Shown piece by piece: positions 1 through 8,965 of a stretch of 64,000 nt of DNA. Made by a program: the position numbers and the translations under genes. Position 1 is the first letter of the stretch; every line of letters starts with the position of its first letter. Origin of the DNA: Halomonas sp. KG2 (lineage in GTDB: Bacteria; Pseudomonadota; Gammaproteobacteria; Pseudomonadales; Halomonadaceae); contig CP098528.1 in the NCBI GenBank assembly GCA_030440445.1, positions 3,906,001-3,970,000 on the forward strand, read 5' to 3'. Below the pieces are notes generated by a model. It made no database searches and was not told the origin of the DNA. It worked only from the letters and a program-made list of their open reading frames with translations.

Positions 1-1296
1 TTCAATGCGTTCGCACTGGACTTCCGTGAGGCCTACGAGCTGGCCAAACAGCATGATCCAGGCTGGCTGGCCGCACAGAGCGAAAGTGCAGCCGGTCAAC
101 AGGAACGAGCGCTGGGGCGATCAGCATTACTGCCCTCGCTCAACTATCGCTACTCACGGGCTAAAAACTGGTCGGAAGTGCGGCAGGAAACACCGCTCGG
201 CTCGACCACAAGCGATATGGATTACACCAGTTATTCCTCTTCTTTCACGCTAACGCAGCCCTTGCTGGATGCAGCGGCTTTCGCCCAGTATCAAGCTGGT
301 AAAGCACAGGCCCAAGCCGCTGAGCTGACGCTTGAGCGCGCCCGTCAGGCGCTAGCCGTTCAGGTTCTCCAGGCCTACACGGGAGTGCTTTACGCCCACG
401 ACGATATCGAACTGACGACAGCCCACCTACGCGCTCTGCAAGAAGAACACGAGCGCAGCCAGCGCTTTATCGAGTATGGCGAGGGCACCCGTACTGACCA
501 GTTAGAGATTGCTGCCCAGGCACGCTTGGTGGAAGCCCAACTGATTGAAGCCGAAGACCGCTTGAGCGATGCCCACAATGCACTGCGCACCCTGACTGGC
601 ACAGGTGTCCCATCCAGTGCACTCGCCCCACTGCAGGCCGACCAGCTAGCCCGCAATGTGCAAACTACCCAGGAAAGCCCCGTGTCATCACTGGAGCAGT
701 GGCAAGAGCACACGCTGGCCCATAATCCTGAGCTGGCCGCCCAGCGCAGCCTACTGGAAGCCGCGCGTCACCAACTGAACCAGCAACGCGCCGGACACCT
801 GCCAAATATACGCTTATACGCACGCAGTCAGATATCCGACTCCAACTCTGAAAACGTCATTGGTCAGCGTTACGACACCGACAGCATTGGCGTGGAGGTC
901 AACTTACCGCTCTATTCCGGCGGCCGAGTCGTGGCGGCTAGCCGTCAGGCAGACAGTACCTATGCACAGACGCGCCATGAACTGGATGCCGCCACAATAG
1001 AAATGCTGAACGATGTCGAGCGCCAGTACCGTTTAACCCGTAGCAGCCAGCAGCGCATTGAGGCCTACCAGCAGACGGTAGTCGCCGCAACAGAACGCCT
1101 TGAAGCCACACGGCGAAGCATTCTGGGCGGCGAACGAACCAATTTAGACGTGCTAAACGCCGAGCGCGAACGTTTCGAGGCGTTACGCGATCTGTCCCGT
1201 GCCCGTTATGACTATTTATTAGCTTGGCTAACACTGCGCTGGCAAGCGGGGGTATTAAATGATGAGGACATTTCCCAAGTTGCTGGCTATTTTTAG
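1..1296 (+). CDS. TolC-family outer membrane efflux/secretion protein, 5'-truncated by window edge
   Basis: The reading frame is open from base 1 to the stop at 1294-1296, so the N-terminus, including any signal peptide, lies outside the window. About 431 residues remain. The visible protein has the two-fold repeated, alanine-, glutamine- and arginine-rich helical pattern of OEP/TolC trimers: 'ALGRSALLPSLNYRYS' near the left edge and a matching 'NQQRAGHLPNIRLYARS' in the second half. It ends with a leucine-rich helix near 'LNAERERFEALRDLSRARY'. TolC-type proteins form the outer membrane channel of tripartite efflux pumps or type I secretion systems. No inner-membrane partner is visible here; it may lie upstream of the window. 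Substrate unknown. Confidence 0.9.
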   Translation, partial: FNAFALDFREAYELAKQHDPGWLAAQSESAAGQQERALGRSALLPSLNYRYSRAKNWSEVRQETPLGSTTSDMDYTSYSSSFTLTQPLLDAAAFAQYQAGKAQAQAAELTLERARQALAVQVLQAYTGVLYAHDDIELTTAHLRALQEEHERSQRFIEYGEGTRTDQLEIAAQARLVEAQLIEAEDRLSDAHNALRTLTGTGVPSSALAPLQADQLARNVQTTQESPVSSLEQWQEHTLAHNPELAAQRSLLEAARHQLNQQRAGHLPNIRLYARSQISDSNSENVIGQRYDTDSIGVEVNLPLYSGGRVVAASRQADSTYAQTRHELDAATIEMLNDVERQYRLTRSSQQRIEAYQQTVVAATERLEATRRSILGGERTNLDVLNAERERFEALRDLSRARYDYLLAWLTLRWQAGVLNDEDISQVAGYF

Positions 1297-1397
1297 TAGT
1301 AATCTAAAATTCACTATCATAATGAGGATGAGGTAATTTCCATTCACAGCCGTTTATAACTTAAGTGCAGAGATAAGGCTCATAGGAATGTGACTAG

Positions 1398-1772
1398 ATG
1401 ACGCTGATACGTATTCTTTGGGTGGGTTTGGCAGGGTTGAGTTTTAGCATCGGCGTATTAGGCATTTTTCTACCCCTGCTGCCTACCACCGTGTTTATGC
1501 TAATGGCGGTTTACTGCGCCTCCAGAGGCTCGCCGCGCTTCGAGGTTTGGATCCGCTCCCGCCACTATGTCGGCCCCCTACTGGTTAACTGGGAACAAGA
1601 GCGCGCCATACCCAAGCGCGCTAAGATTTTTGCTGTTTGCACGATAGCGTTGAGTGCAATGATCACCGTCTGGTCACTCGGGCCTGGCTGGTTAAGCGGA
1701 GCAGTGGTGGCCCTACTAATGCTTATTGCACTTTGGCTGGCTACCCGGCCAGAGCCTTCTTCTCATAGTTAA
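1398..1772 (+). CDS. YbaN/DUF454 family small inner membrane protein
   Basis: A 124-residue hydrophobic protein. It has an N-terminal membrane segment followed by the family-typical 'GxFLPLLPTTVFMLMA' stretch, a polar central region with 'ASRGSPRFEVWIRSRHYVG' and 'AIPKRAKI', and two further hydrophobic segments at the C-terminus. Length and layout fit DUF454 (E. coli YbaN), an inner-membrane family without a settled function. It stands alone between the TolC-type gene and mgtE on the same strand, with about 100 bp and 220 bp on its sides. Nothing in the context fixes a role. Confidence 0.85.
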   Translation: MTLIRILWVGLAGLSFSIGVLGIFLPLLPTTVFMLMAVYCASRGSPRFEVWIRSRHYVGPLLVNWEQERAIPKRAKIFAVCTIALSAMITVWSLGPGWLSGAVVALLMLIALWLATRPEPSSHS

Positions 1773-1944
1773 GTATGACTGGATAGTTCATCGTTTAGTG
1801 AGGTGATCGCCACTTCCAGCTGTAGAGCTGCTTGGGCTCGATATGGGCTGGTATATCGTGCGCTTGCATCACAATACCGTCGTGGCTTTCAACCCTACCT
1901 GTCTATAACATTCATAAAGCGAGCCGCCAGGAGTTTGCACTTCT

Positions 1945-1972
1945 TTAACACTAAGCTTTTAACACTAAGCTT
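1945..1972 (+). repeat. Perfect 14-bp tandem duplication in mgtE leader
   Basis: TTAACACTAAGCTT occurs twice, directly abutting (1945-1958 and 1959-1972), 18 bp upstream of the mgtE start codon and just before its ribosome binding site (aagga at 1978-1982). It may be a simple slippage duplication or a doubled regulatory half-site. No M-box riboswitch fold was recognised here by eye. Confidence 0.8.
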
Positions 1973-1990
1973 CCAATAAGGACGGGCTCT

Positions 1991-3346
1991 ATGCGCGATG
2001 AGGAAAAATACACAAATTCAGAGGAGCAACTGCTCTATCTTCAAAAACGGTTAGATGAGGAAGATACCGCCGCCCTAAGCGAGCTGTTTGCTGAACTCGA
2101 TATTTTATCGATTGCGCGCACGCTTGAGTCTTTCCCAACCAAAACTCGCGACCGATTGTGGGAGTACATTCCTGAAGCACTGCTCGGTGAAGTGCTCGCC
2201 GAAGTCGATGAAGATATTCGTGCCGACTACATTGAAGACCTTTCTGCCAGCGATGTAGAACAAATCGTTAAAGGCCTAGATGCCCAGGAAGTGGCTGAAG
2301 TTCTCGACGTCGCCGACGAAGAGATCAAAACGACCGTCTATGCCAGCTTAGATCAAGAGATCCGCGCCCAAGTTGAGAATCTTCATTCTTATGAAGATGA
2401 CGTGGTTGGTCGTTACATGGACCCAGAAACGGTTAATGTAAAACAGGGCGTATCGCTGGAAGCCGTACAGCGCTATATCCGTATTCATCAGCTATTGGAT
2501 GATGAATCGCAACAGATCATGATTACCGACAAGAATAAGCGTCTGTTGGGCACGCTGACGCTTATTGATCTAGTCAAACAACCACAGGAGAGCGTCGTTG
2601 ATGAGTACATGGTTGCCCCCTTCACACTCAATGACCAGATGAAGGTAAGCGAGGCTGCCGCACTGCTCCGCTCTAAAGAGCTGCCTTTTGTCCCGGTTTG
2701 CGATAGCGACGGGCTGTTAGTGGGCCAGTTGAACGCCGCTGATGTATTAGAAATCACTCAAGATGATGCTGACATGACGTTAAAACACATGTCGGGCGTC
2801 AGCGATGAAGAAGAAGTCTTCACTCCGATACTCCGCAGCGCAAAGAGCCGCGGCATTTGGCTGGGTATTAACCTGCTCACTGCCTTTTTAGCGGCCTTCG
2901 TAATTGGGCAGTTTGAAGAGGTACTGGATCAAATTGTAGCGCTAGCCATCCTGATGCCGGTGGTCGCGAGTATGGGCGGAATTGCGGGCAGCCAAACCCT
3001 CACTGTGGTGATACGCGGCTTAGCGCTCGGCCAGCTCGCCGGTAATAACAAACAGTGGCTTTATAACAAAGAGCTGTGGGTGGGGATGAGTAACGGCTTG
3101 GTGTGGGCACTGGTCGTTGGTGGTATTTCCTACCTGTGGTTCGGCGATCCGCTGATTACGCTGGTGATTACGCTGGCCATCTTTGTGAATATGAGCCTAG
3201 CGAACTTATCAGGCGTGCTGATTCCCTTAGTGTTGAAAAGGTTGCAAATAGACCCCGCGTTATCAGGTGCCGTCATTTTAACCACCGTTACCGATGTAGT
3301 CGGCTTTATGTCGTTCTTGGGGTTAGCTACTTTGATTATCCTATGA
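1991..3346 (+). CDS. mgtE: Magnesium transporter MgtE
   Basis: A 451-residue protein with the standard MgtE order. Residues about 10-135 form an acidic N-domain of superhelical repeats ('LLGEVLAEVDEDIRADYIEDL', 'LDAQEVAEVLDVADEE'). Residues about 135-260 are paired CBS domains, with 'VVGRYMDPETVNVKQ' opening the first. Residues about 285-451 form five membrane segments containing the conserved 'ILMPVVASMGGIAGSQTLTVVIRGLALG' region of the ion path. The family forms a dimeric Mg2+ channel gated by Mg2+ binding to the N and CBS domains. The start at 1991 follows an aagga site at good spacing. It appears monocistronic. Confidence 0.96.
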   Translation: MRDEEKYTNSEEQLLYLQKRLDEEDTAALSELFAELDILSIARTLESFPTKTRDRLWEYIPEALLGEVLAEVDEDIRADYIEDLSASDVEQIVKGLDAQEVAEVLDVADEEIKTTVYASLDQEIRAQVENLHSYEDDVVGRYMDPETVNVKQGVSLEAVQRYIRIHQLLDDESQQIMITDKNKRLLGTLTLIDLVKQPQESVVDEYMVAPFTLNDQMKVSEAAALLRSKELPFVPVCDSDGLLVGQLNAADVLEITQDDADMTLKHMSGVSDEEEVFTPILRSAKSRGIWLGINLLTAFLAAFVIGQFEEVLDQIVALAILMPVVASMGGIAGSQTLTVVIRGLALGQLAGNNKQWLYNKELWVGMSNGLVWALVVGGISYLWFGDPLITLVITLAIFVNMSLANLSGVLIPLVLKRLQIDPALSGAVILTTVTDVVGFMSFLGLATLIIL

Positions 3347-3704
3347 CCACGTGCCCCTGGCGGGCACTGCAACATCTGAAAGGAGAAATCGCTAAGCACC
3401 GCTTGACTTGGGGGAGGCGTCCATATATTTCTGCTATGTGCGGCACGGCTCCGGATAACGCAGGGAATCAGGCAATAGGGCGATTCTGATGAGTGAGTCA
3501 TCTTCTACACAAGATGCCAATGCTCATGACAAAGCTGTCGAACGGAAAGCTGCTGGCCGAGGGAAAGAACGAGAGAAAGAAATAGACCAGCTTCACCGGA
3601 CAACAACAGTACAGCAACGGTCTGACAGCTGAACGGGTCCTCGGCATTGGATGAAGTCGAGTGAATGACCGTTAACACCTGCACGCTAATGGGGAACCGG
3701 ACAT
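3347..3704. other. Gene-poor stretch between mgtE and the aldehyde dehydrogenase gene
   Basis: This 358-bp stretch has no recognisable gene apart from a doubtful 47-residue ORF (listed separately). A weak promoter-like pair, ttgact (3403-3408) and tatatt (3424-3429) with a short 15-bp spacer, is present but not convincing. No terminator hairpin for mgtE is evident. The end near 3690-3704 supplies the ribosome binding region of the aldehyde dehydrogenase. Confidence 0.5.
3489..3632 (+). CDS. Possible small charged protein, 47 aa (doubtful)
   Basis: An ATG at 3489 opens a 47-codon frame ending in TGA at 3630-3632. The product is hydrophilic and rich in Lys, Arg, Glu, Ser and Thr ('VERKAAGRGKEREKEIDQL'), with a predicted helical centre and no membrane segment. 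The ribosome binding site is weak (aataggg about 10 bp upstream). It lies alone before the aldehyde dehydrogenase gene. It could be a genuine small protein, a decayed fragment, or chance; no family is recognised. Confidence 0.25.
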   Translation: MSESSSTQDANAHDKAVERKAAGRGKEREKEIDQLHRTTTVQQRSDS

Positions 3705-5081
3705 ATGAACAATCCGTATGAGACGATATTCCACCGCCAGAAAACAGCTTTTCTCAGCGACCGCACGAAATCACGCGACTGGCGGCTAGATCAACTCGCG
3801 AGAATGGAGCGCATGCTGCTCGAACATCGCGAACGCTGGTGTGCGGCACTTCATCAAGATTTCGGCAAGCCGCCGTTCGAACAACAGTTCGAGATCACGG
3901 TACCGATGGGAAATATCGCCTATTATCGCGACAATCTGGACCGGCTGATGGCACCGGAAGAGGTCGAAATCCCCGAAGGGCTGGCAAAGCTCGGCCAGCG
4001 CGGTGTGATCCGACGCGAACCCTTCGGCGTGACACTGGTGATCGGGCCTTTCAATGCGCCAATCCTCCTGTTGCTCGATCCGGCCATTGCGGCGCTGGCA
4101 GCGGGTAATCCCGTGATCCTGAAACCGGCCAACACCACGCCCGCAACTGCTGCGCTCTTCGCGGAACTGGTGCCGCAATATTTCGAGCCCGAAGACGTTT
4201 CCGTGGTCACTGGCGGACGCGAGGAGATCTCAGCGCTGCTGGAATTGCCCTTCGACTTCATTTTCTTCACCGGCAGTTCGGCGGTGGGCAAAGTCGTCAT
4301 GCGTGCCGCTGCCGAGCACCTGACGCCAGTGATCCTGGAACTGGGTGGGCAGAACCCGACCATCGTCGACGAAACCGCAGACCTTGATCGTGCCGCCGAC
4401 GCCATCGCCTGGGGGCATAACGCGATTTCGGGTCAATGGTGCATCGCGCCCGGTTTCGTCTGCGTACATGATAGTGTCGCAGACATTTTTGTCGAGAAAC
4501 TGAAAGCTGCGGTCACGCGCATGTACGGGGCCGATCCCTCGCAAAGCCCTGACTTTGCGCGCATGATCAGCGAGAAAGATGCGCAACGCGTTGCTTCCTA
4601 CATCCTGCCGGACAAGACCGTACTCGGGGGGCGCTTCGATGTGCCTGCCCGCTACGTCGAGCCCACCCTGCTTTATCCTTCCGACTGGTTGGACCCAGCG
4701 ATGCAGCAGGAGGTGTTTGGTCCGGTGCTGCCGATCCTGCGCTACGGCGACATGGGCACGCTGATCGAAAAGCTGAAGACAAGAGACAAACCGCTGGCCG
4801 CCTATATCTTCAGCCGCGACGAGGCGACGATCGAGCACTTTCTTCAGTCAGTGTCCTTCGGCGGCGGCTGCGTAAACCTGACCAATCTGCATTGCTGGGT
4901 CGGCTCGCTGCCCTTCGGCGGGGTCGGCAATTCAGGGATAGGGAAGTATTACGGCAAGACGGGGTTCGATGCACTCAGCAACACCAAGTCGCTGCTGATC
5001 TCGCCCGCCGACAAGACCGTCGATGTCTATCCGCCCTACAAGGACAAAGATATTAGCGCGATGCTGGCGCCGTTTTCCTGA
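3705..5081 (+). CDS. NAD(P)-dependent aldehyde dehydrogenase, class 3-like
   Basis: A 458-residue single-domain aldehyde dehydrogenase that oxidises an aldehyde to the acid with NAD(P)+. The shorter length and lack of a long N-terminal arm match the class 3/coniferyl-aldehyde type. Landmarks are 'VIGPFNAPILL' (cofactor/Asn region), 'FFTGSSAVGKVVM' (Rossmann loop), 'LELGGQNPTIVD' with the general-base Glu, and the nucleophile Cys246 in 'SGQWCIAP'. The usual Thr before Cys is Trp here, and the usual Lys after 'ELGG' is Gln. Codon usage looks G+C-rich at third positions compared with flanking genes, and a possible transposase scrap follows, so transfer is plausible. Substrate is not predictable. 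Confidence 0.9.
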   Translation: MNNPYETIFHRQKTAFLSDRTKSRDWRLDQLARMERMLLEHRERWCAALHQDFGKPPFEQQFEITVPMGNIAYYRDNLDRLMAPEEVEIPEGLAKLGQRGVIRREPFGVTLVIGPFNAPILLLLDPAIAALAAGNPVILKPANTTPATAALFAELVPQYFEPEDVSVVTGGREEISALLELPFDFIFFTGSSAVGKVVMRAAAEHLTPVILELGGQNPTIVDETADLDRAADAIAWGHNAISGQWCIAPGFVCVHDSVADIFVEKLKAAVTRMYGADPSQSPDFARMISEKDAQRVASYILPDKTVLGGRFDVPARYVEPTLLYPSDWLDPAMQQEVFGPVLPILRYGDMGTLIEKLKTRDKPLAAYIFSRDEATIEHFLQSVSFGGGCVNLTNLHCWVGSLPFGGVGNSGIGKYYGKTGFDALSNTKSLLISPADKTVDVYPPYKDKDISAMLAPFS

Positions 5082-5181
5082 CATAAAGGCTCCCCTTCTC
5101 GCCATCCTTGGCGGCCTGGTCCTGTTGGTTGTTGTTTGTAGCGTTGCAACTGGAGGGGGCCGCCGCGGTGTACTTTGCAAA

Positions 5182-5238
5182 ATGCCTAAAGCGAAGTACG
5201 CCTTTATCCATCGGCATCATCAGGCACAGGGCTGCTGA
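5182..5238 (+). pseudogene. Possible IS3-type transposase N-terminal scrap
   Basis: A short frame (18 codons) reads 'MPKAKYAFIHRHHQAQGC' and stops. 'KYAFIHRHR'-like openings are typical of the OrfB transposase of IS3-family elements, so this may be a remnant left beside the aldehyde dehydrogenase. No inverted repeats or target duplication were found, and the match is very short. It lies in the 159-bp gap between two convergent genes. Confidence 0.25.
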
Positions 5239-5240
5239 TA

Positions 5241-6362
5241 TTAGACTTGAACCCACCGCCCCGTCTGATCTGACGTTTCGATGGCATCTATCAAACGATT
5301 CACCCGCGCGGCTTCGCGGAAATCTGGATAGAGGGGACGAGCGTTAATGATACCTTCGACCAGATCACGCACCTCGATAATTTTCTGGTCGTTATAGCCC
5401 AAACCATGGCCCGGTGCGGGGCTAAAGGCCGCGTAGTCGGGGTGTTCCGGGCCTGCCAACAGCGTAGTGAACCCACGCCTGCCGTGGGCATCACCGTGGC
5501 GATATAACTGCAGCTCGCTCATGCACTCCTGATCAAACACAATGGCGCCTTTGGTGCCCGTTAGCGTGTAGGCCAAGCCCATTTTGCGACCAGCCGCCAC
5601 CCGAGACGTTTCGATATTGCCGATTAACCCTTTATCAAACCGCAGCATGGCCTGGGCCTGATCATCGTTTTCCACCGCGGCCATACCGCTGCCGTCGGCA
5701 CTGGGCCGAGTGGGAATGACAGTCTGTAGCTGACCGCAAACCTCGCTAATCCGCTGTCCGGTTAAAAATTCGGCCATATTGAGAATATGCGACCCCACAT
5801 CACCTAACGCACCGGCGCCTGCGGTGGCGCGCTTGGTATGCCAGTCGTGGGGCTTGTGCGGGTCGAGCAGGTAATCCTCGTTGTGCCGCCCACGAAAGTG
5901 AATCAGCTCACCAATTTCACCACTGGCGACAATCTGACGAGCCAACTGGGTGGCGGAATTGCGAATGTAGTTAAAGCCCACCAGGGTTTTGACGCCCGCC
6001 TTTTCAGCCGCAACGACCATTTCGTCGGCGTCTGCCGTGCTCAGCGCCAGCGGTTTTTCAGCGTAAACATGCTTGCCAGCGGCAATGGCAGCCAGGGCCA
6101 TCTCTTTATGCAGAAAGTTAGGCGCGCAGATATCCACCACATCCACCTCACTATCTTCTACCAAGGCGCGCCAATCATCGGTGGCGCGGGCAAATCCCCA
6201 GGCACGTGCTCGGCTCTCCGCAGTGGCAAGGTTAACGTCCGCCAGCAGTTCGCAAACGGGTTTAGCGGGCAGTTCAAAAACGCTGGATGCTGCATTAAAG
6301 GCAATGGCGTGGGCTTTGCCCATAAAACCGGTGCCGATTAAGCCAATCTTGAGGGTTTTCAT
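5241..6362 (-). CDS. Gfo/Idh/MocA family oxidoreductase, second inositol-type dehydrogenase
   Basis: A 373-residue NAD(P)-dependent oxidoreductase. The N-terminal Rossmann motif 'GLIGTGFMGKAHAIAF' and the family catalytic signature 'YAEKPLALS' are clear. A C-terminal substrate domain follows, with 'DVGSHILNMAEFL' carrying the active-site Asp and His region. It is the last gene of the inositol unit and lies 75 bp after mmsA, behind a strong hairpin. IolG elsewhere in the locus (17842-18837) is the better candidate for myo-inositol oxidation, so this paralogue may act on another isomer such as scyllo- or chiro-inositol, or on an inosose; that is inference. The start has agggat about 9 bp upstream. 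Confidence 0.88.
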   Translation of the reverse strand: MKTLKIGLIGTGFMGKAHAIAFNAASSVFELPAKPVCELLADVNLATAESRARAWGFARATDDWRALVEDSEVDVVDICAPNFLHKEMALAAIAAGKHVYAEKPLALSTADADEMVVAAEKAGVKTLVGFNYIRNSATQLARQIVASGEIGELIHFRGRHNEDYLLDPHKPHDWHTKRATAGAGALGDVGSHILNMAEFLTGQRISEVCGQLQTVIPTRPSADGSGMAAVENDDQAQAMLRFDKGLIGNIETSRVAAGRKMGLAYTLTGTKGAIVFDQECMSELQLYRHGDAHGRRGFTTLLAGPEHPDYAAFSPAPGHGLGYNDQKIIEVRDLVEGIINARPLYPDFREAARVNRLIDAIETSDQTGRWVQV

Positions 6363-6387
6363 TATGGTTATCCCTGTTCTAAAACAA

Positions 6388-6412
6388 CAACGCCGGGCTG
6401 GGCCCGGCGTTG
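6388..6412 (-). terminator. Strong hairpin between mmsA and the terminal dehydrogenase gene
   Basis: CAACGCCGGGC (6388-6398) pairs perfectly with GCCCGGCGTTG (6402-6412) across a 3-base loop. On the minus strand it is followed by the T-rich run TTGTTTTA. It sits between the mmsA stop and the start of the next gene, so it can act as an attenuator or partial terminator that lowers expression of the last gene. Confidence 0.75.
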
Positions 6413-6437
6413 AATGGTGTCGTGCCCCGTAGACTGT

Positions 6438-7940
6438 TTACATGGTCGGCATGGTGAAGTGGTTAGTCTCTTCACGAATGCCGCTGGGCCAGCGTTGGGT
6501 GATGGTTTTCATACGGGTGTAGAAACGCACGCCGTCGGGGCCGTGCATATGCAGCGGGCCAAACAGCGAGCGCTTCCAACCGCCAAAGCTGTGGAACGCC
6601 ATGGGTACCGGAATCGGTACGTTAACGCCGACCATACCGACCTGGATCTGCTCGCAGTATTGGCGCGCCGCATCGCCATCGCGGGTAAAGATTGCCGTGC
6701 CGTTGCCGTATTCATGAGCGTTGATCATGCTGACCGCTTCGTCGAAGCTGGTCACACGAGCAATCGCCAACACCGGGCCAAAGATCTCCTCGGAGTGAAT
6801 ACGCATTTTTGGCGTCACATGATCGAACAGAGTGCCGCCAATAAAGTAGCCATCGCCTGCGCCATCAACCGTTGTCTGGCGACCGTCGACCACGAGTTCT
6901 GCGCCTTCATCCACACCAACCTGAATATAGTCAGCTACCTTGTCGCGATGCTCGCGGGTGATGAGCGGCCCCATATCGTTATCAGGGCCATCAACCAGGC
7001 CAGGCCCGACCGTCAAATTATCCAGTTCAGCCACCAGCTTTTCACGCAGGCGGTTGGCGGTATCTTCGCCCACGGGTACAGCAACGGAAATTGCCATACA
7101 GCGCTCGCCTGCTGAGCCATAGGCCGCGCCCATCAGGGCGCCCACGGCTTGATCGAGATCCGCATCGGGCATAATCACCATATGGTTTTTAGCCCCGCCC
7201 AGCGCCTGAACACGCTTGCCATGCGCTGATGCGGTAGCGTAGATGTACTCGGCGATGGGTGTGGAACCCACAAAACTTACCGCTTGAACACGCTCATCAG
7301 TGAGCAGCACATCGACCGCTTCTTTATCGCCATTGACGACGTTAAAGACACCATCCGGCAGGCCCGCTTCGCTTAACAGCTCGGCTAAGCGCAGCGGCGT
7401 GGAGGGGTCTTTTTCCGAAGGCTTCATGACGAAGGTGTTGCCGCAGGCCAGTGCAATGGGGAACATCCACATGGGCACCATAGCGGGGAAGTTGAACGGC
7501 GAGATACCGGCGCACACGCCCAGCGGCTGCATCATCGAATAGCTATCAACGCCGCTGCCGACGTTCATGGAGTGCTCGCCCTTCTGCAGGTGGGGAATGC
7601 CGCAGGCAAACTCAACCACTTCCAGGCCGCGGGTCACTTCGCCTTTGGCGTCAGAAAACACCTTGCCGTGTTCGCTGGAGATGAGTCGCGCCAGCTCATC
7701 GGTGTGCTCTTCAACCAGCGCTTTAAACTTAAACAGAATACGCGCGCGCTTTAGCGGCGAGACTTTTGACCAGCCGGCAAAGGCTTCGTCGGCGATGCGC
7801 ACGGCTTCACGAGTTTCATCAACGGTGGCTAGCGCTACCTGGGCGCTTTGTTCGCCGGTGGCCGGATTATAAACCGGCGAAGTGCGCTGGCTCTGACCAG
7901 TGGAGAACTCACCATTAAGATAATGGGATAACATCTTCAT
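6438..7940 (-). CDS. mmsA: CoA-acylating methylmalonate-semialdehyde / malonate-semialdehyde dehydrogenase (IolA/MmsA)
   Basis: A 500-residue enzyme that oxidises malonate semialdehyde with NAD+ and CoA to acetyl-CoA and CO2, the last step of inositol breakdown. It also acts on methylmalonate semialdehyde in valine degradation. Features: '[14 protein letters not shown]' with Asn150, '[13 protein letters not shown]', and catalytic Cys281 in 'AGERCMA', the arrangement seen in the CoA-acylating branch. '[13 protein letters not shown]' lies near the C-terminus. The ATG at 7940 has aggag six bases upstream, preferred over the in-frame ATG two codons later. Position inside the iol unit supports the IolA role. 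Confidence 0.96.
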   Translation of the reverse strand: MKMLSHYLNGEFSTGQSQRTSPVYNPATGEQSAQVALATVDETREAVRIADEAFAGWSKVSPLKRARILFKFKALVEEHTDELARLISSEHGKVFSDAKGEVTRGLEVVEFACGIPHLQKGEHSMNVGSGVDSYSMMQPLGVCAGISPFNFPAMVPMWMFPIALACGNTFVMKPSEKDPSTPLRLAELLSEAGLPDGVFNVVNGDKEAVDVLLTDERVQAVSFVGSTPIAEYIYATASAHGKRVQALGGAKNHMVIMPDADLDQAVGALMGAAYGSAGERCMAISVAVPVGEDTANRLREKLVAELDNLTVGPGLVDGPDNDMGPLITREHRDKVADYIQVGVDEGAELVVDGRQTTVDGAGDGYFIGGTLFDHVTPKMRIHSEEIFGPVLAIARVTSFDEAVSMINAHEYGNGTAIFTRDGDAARQYCEQIQVGMVGVNVPIPVPMAFHSFGGWKRSLFGPLHMHGPDGVRFYTRMKTITQRWPSGIREETNHFTMPTM

Positions 7941-7976
7941 AAAAGCTCCTGATTAAAAGGCGGCGACTGGCACTGT

Positions 7977-8879
7977 TTAGCTGGCAATGTCGAAACCTGC
8001 CTGCTCGGCAAGTTGGCGCAAGTTGCGATACCCCAGGCGGGCATAGGTCAACGGATGGGCGACTTCAGGGTCTTGTTCGGCTTCAACCACTAACCAACCC
8101 TGGTAGCCCTGTTCGCACAGGTGGGTTAAGGCGGGCAGAAAATCCACATTGCCATCCCCCGGCACCGTAAACAGGCCGTCTAACACGCCGTTTAAAAAGC
8201 TTTTGTCGCGGTTGCGCACTGCGTCCAGCACAGGGAAGCGCAAGTCTTTGCAGTGCACATGGTGGATACGTTGGCTGTAGCGTTTGGCGATGGCGAGCGG
8301 GTCGCCGCCTGCACCGCGCAGATGACCAAAATCAAGCAGTAGCCCTACGCCTTCGCCGGTGTAATCCATTAAGCGTTCAACGTCGGCCTGGCTTTCGATC
8401 ACCGTGCCCAGGTGGTGGTGATACACCAGTTGAATGCCCTGGGATTTCAGGTAGTCACCCACCACCTCAAGGCCATGCAGCAGGCGCTGCCACTGTTGCT
8501 CGGAAAGATGCGGACGCTGTGAAAGCGGACGCTCCTGATCACCGTGTACACAGTGGGTAACTTCACATAGCACCATCACCTTAGCGCCGCACTGCTTGAG
8601 CAGGTTCATGTGATCCTGAATAGCGCCAATCTCTTCTTCAGGCGTGCGTTCCAACAGCTGCGCGGAGTACCAGCCCGACACAAGCGCCAAGTCGTGGGCG
8701 CTAAGCACCTGATTCAAGGCGTCAGGCGTGCGGGGAAACTTGTTACCTAATTCAAAACCACTGAAGCCTGCCTCACGCCCCTCTTTCAAACAGGTTTCCA
8801 GCGGTGTTGCGCCACCCAGGCTGGGTAAGTCATCGTTGGTCCAGGTGAGCGGATTGATGCCTAAAGTAACCGTTGGCAT
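7977..8879 (-). CDS. iolE: myo-Inosose-2 dehydratase IolE
   Basis: A 300-residue TIM-barrel protein of the xylose-isomerase-like fold. The N-terminal 'GINPLTWTNDDLPSLGG' is characteristic of IolE. Metal-site segments typical of the family follow: 'VYHHHLGT', 'LLLDFGHLRGAGGDP', 'IHHVHCKDLRF' and 'LVVEAEQDP'. It dehydrates 2-keto-myo-inositol to 3D-(3,5/4)-trihydroxycyclohexane-1,2-dione, the substrate of IolD encoded just upstream. The gap to iolD is about 86 bp and holds only an imperfect stem (near 8916-8942). aagga lies 8 bp before the ATG. Confidence 0.96.
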   Translation of the reverse strand: MPTVTLGINPLTWTNDDLPSLGGATPLETCLKEGREAGFSGFELGNKFPRTPDALNQVLSAHDLALVSGWYSAQLLERTPEEEIGAIQDHMNLLKQCGAKVMVLCEVTHCVHGDQERPLSQRPHLSEQQWQRLLHGLEVVGDYLKSQGIQLVYHHHLGTVIESQADVERLMDYTGEGVGLLLDFGHLRGAGGDPLAIAKRYSQRIHHVHCKDLRFPVLDAVRNRDKSFLNGVLDGLFTVPGDGNVDFLPALTHLCEQGYQGWLVVEAEQDPEVAHPLTYARLGYRNLRQLAEQAGFDIAS

Positions 8880-8965
8880 AGCGTATTCCTTGTCATTTTT
8901 GTCTGAGTATTTTTGGCGTTAGGGCGCTTTACCCTATCGCCGACTCTCTGATGTTCTGCATTCGA

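Noticed and set aside
1773..1990. M-box or other magnesium riboswitch before mgtE
   Set aside because: No conserved multi-stem core or terminator/antiterminator pair could be drawn in the 218-bp leader; only the 14-bp duplication stands out.
3403..3429. Promoter pair ttgact / tatatt upstream of the aldehyde dehydrogenase
   Set aside because: The spacer is only 15 bp and the element is far (about 275 bp) from the gene; chance match likely.
8916..8942. Imperfect stem between iolE and iolD as a terminator
   Set aside because: One internal mismatch and no T-run on the minus strand; an A-run follows instead.
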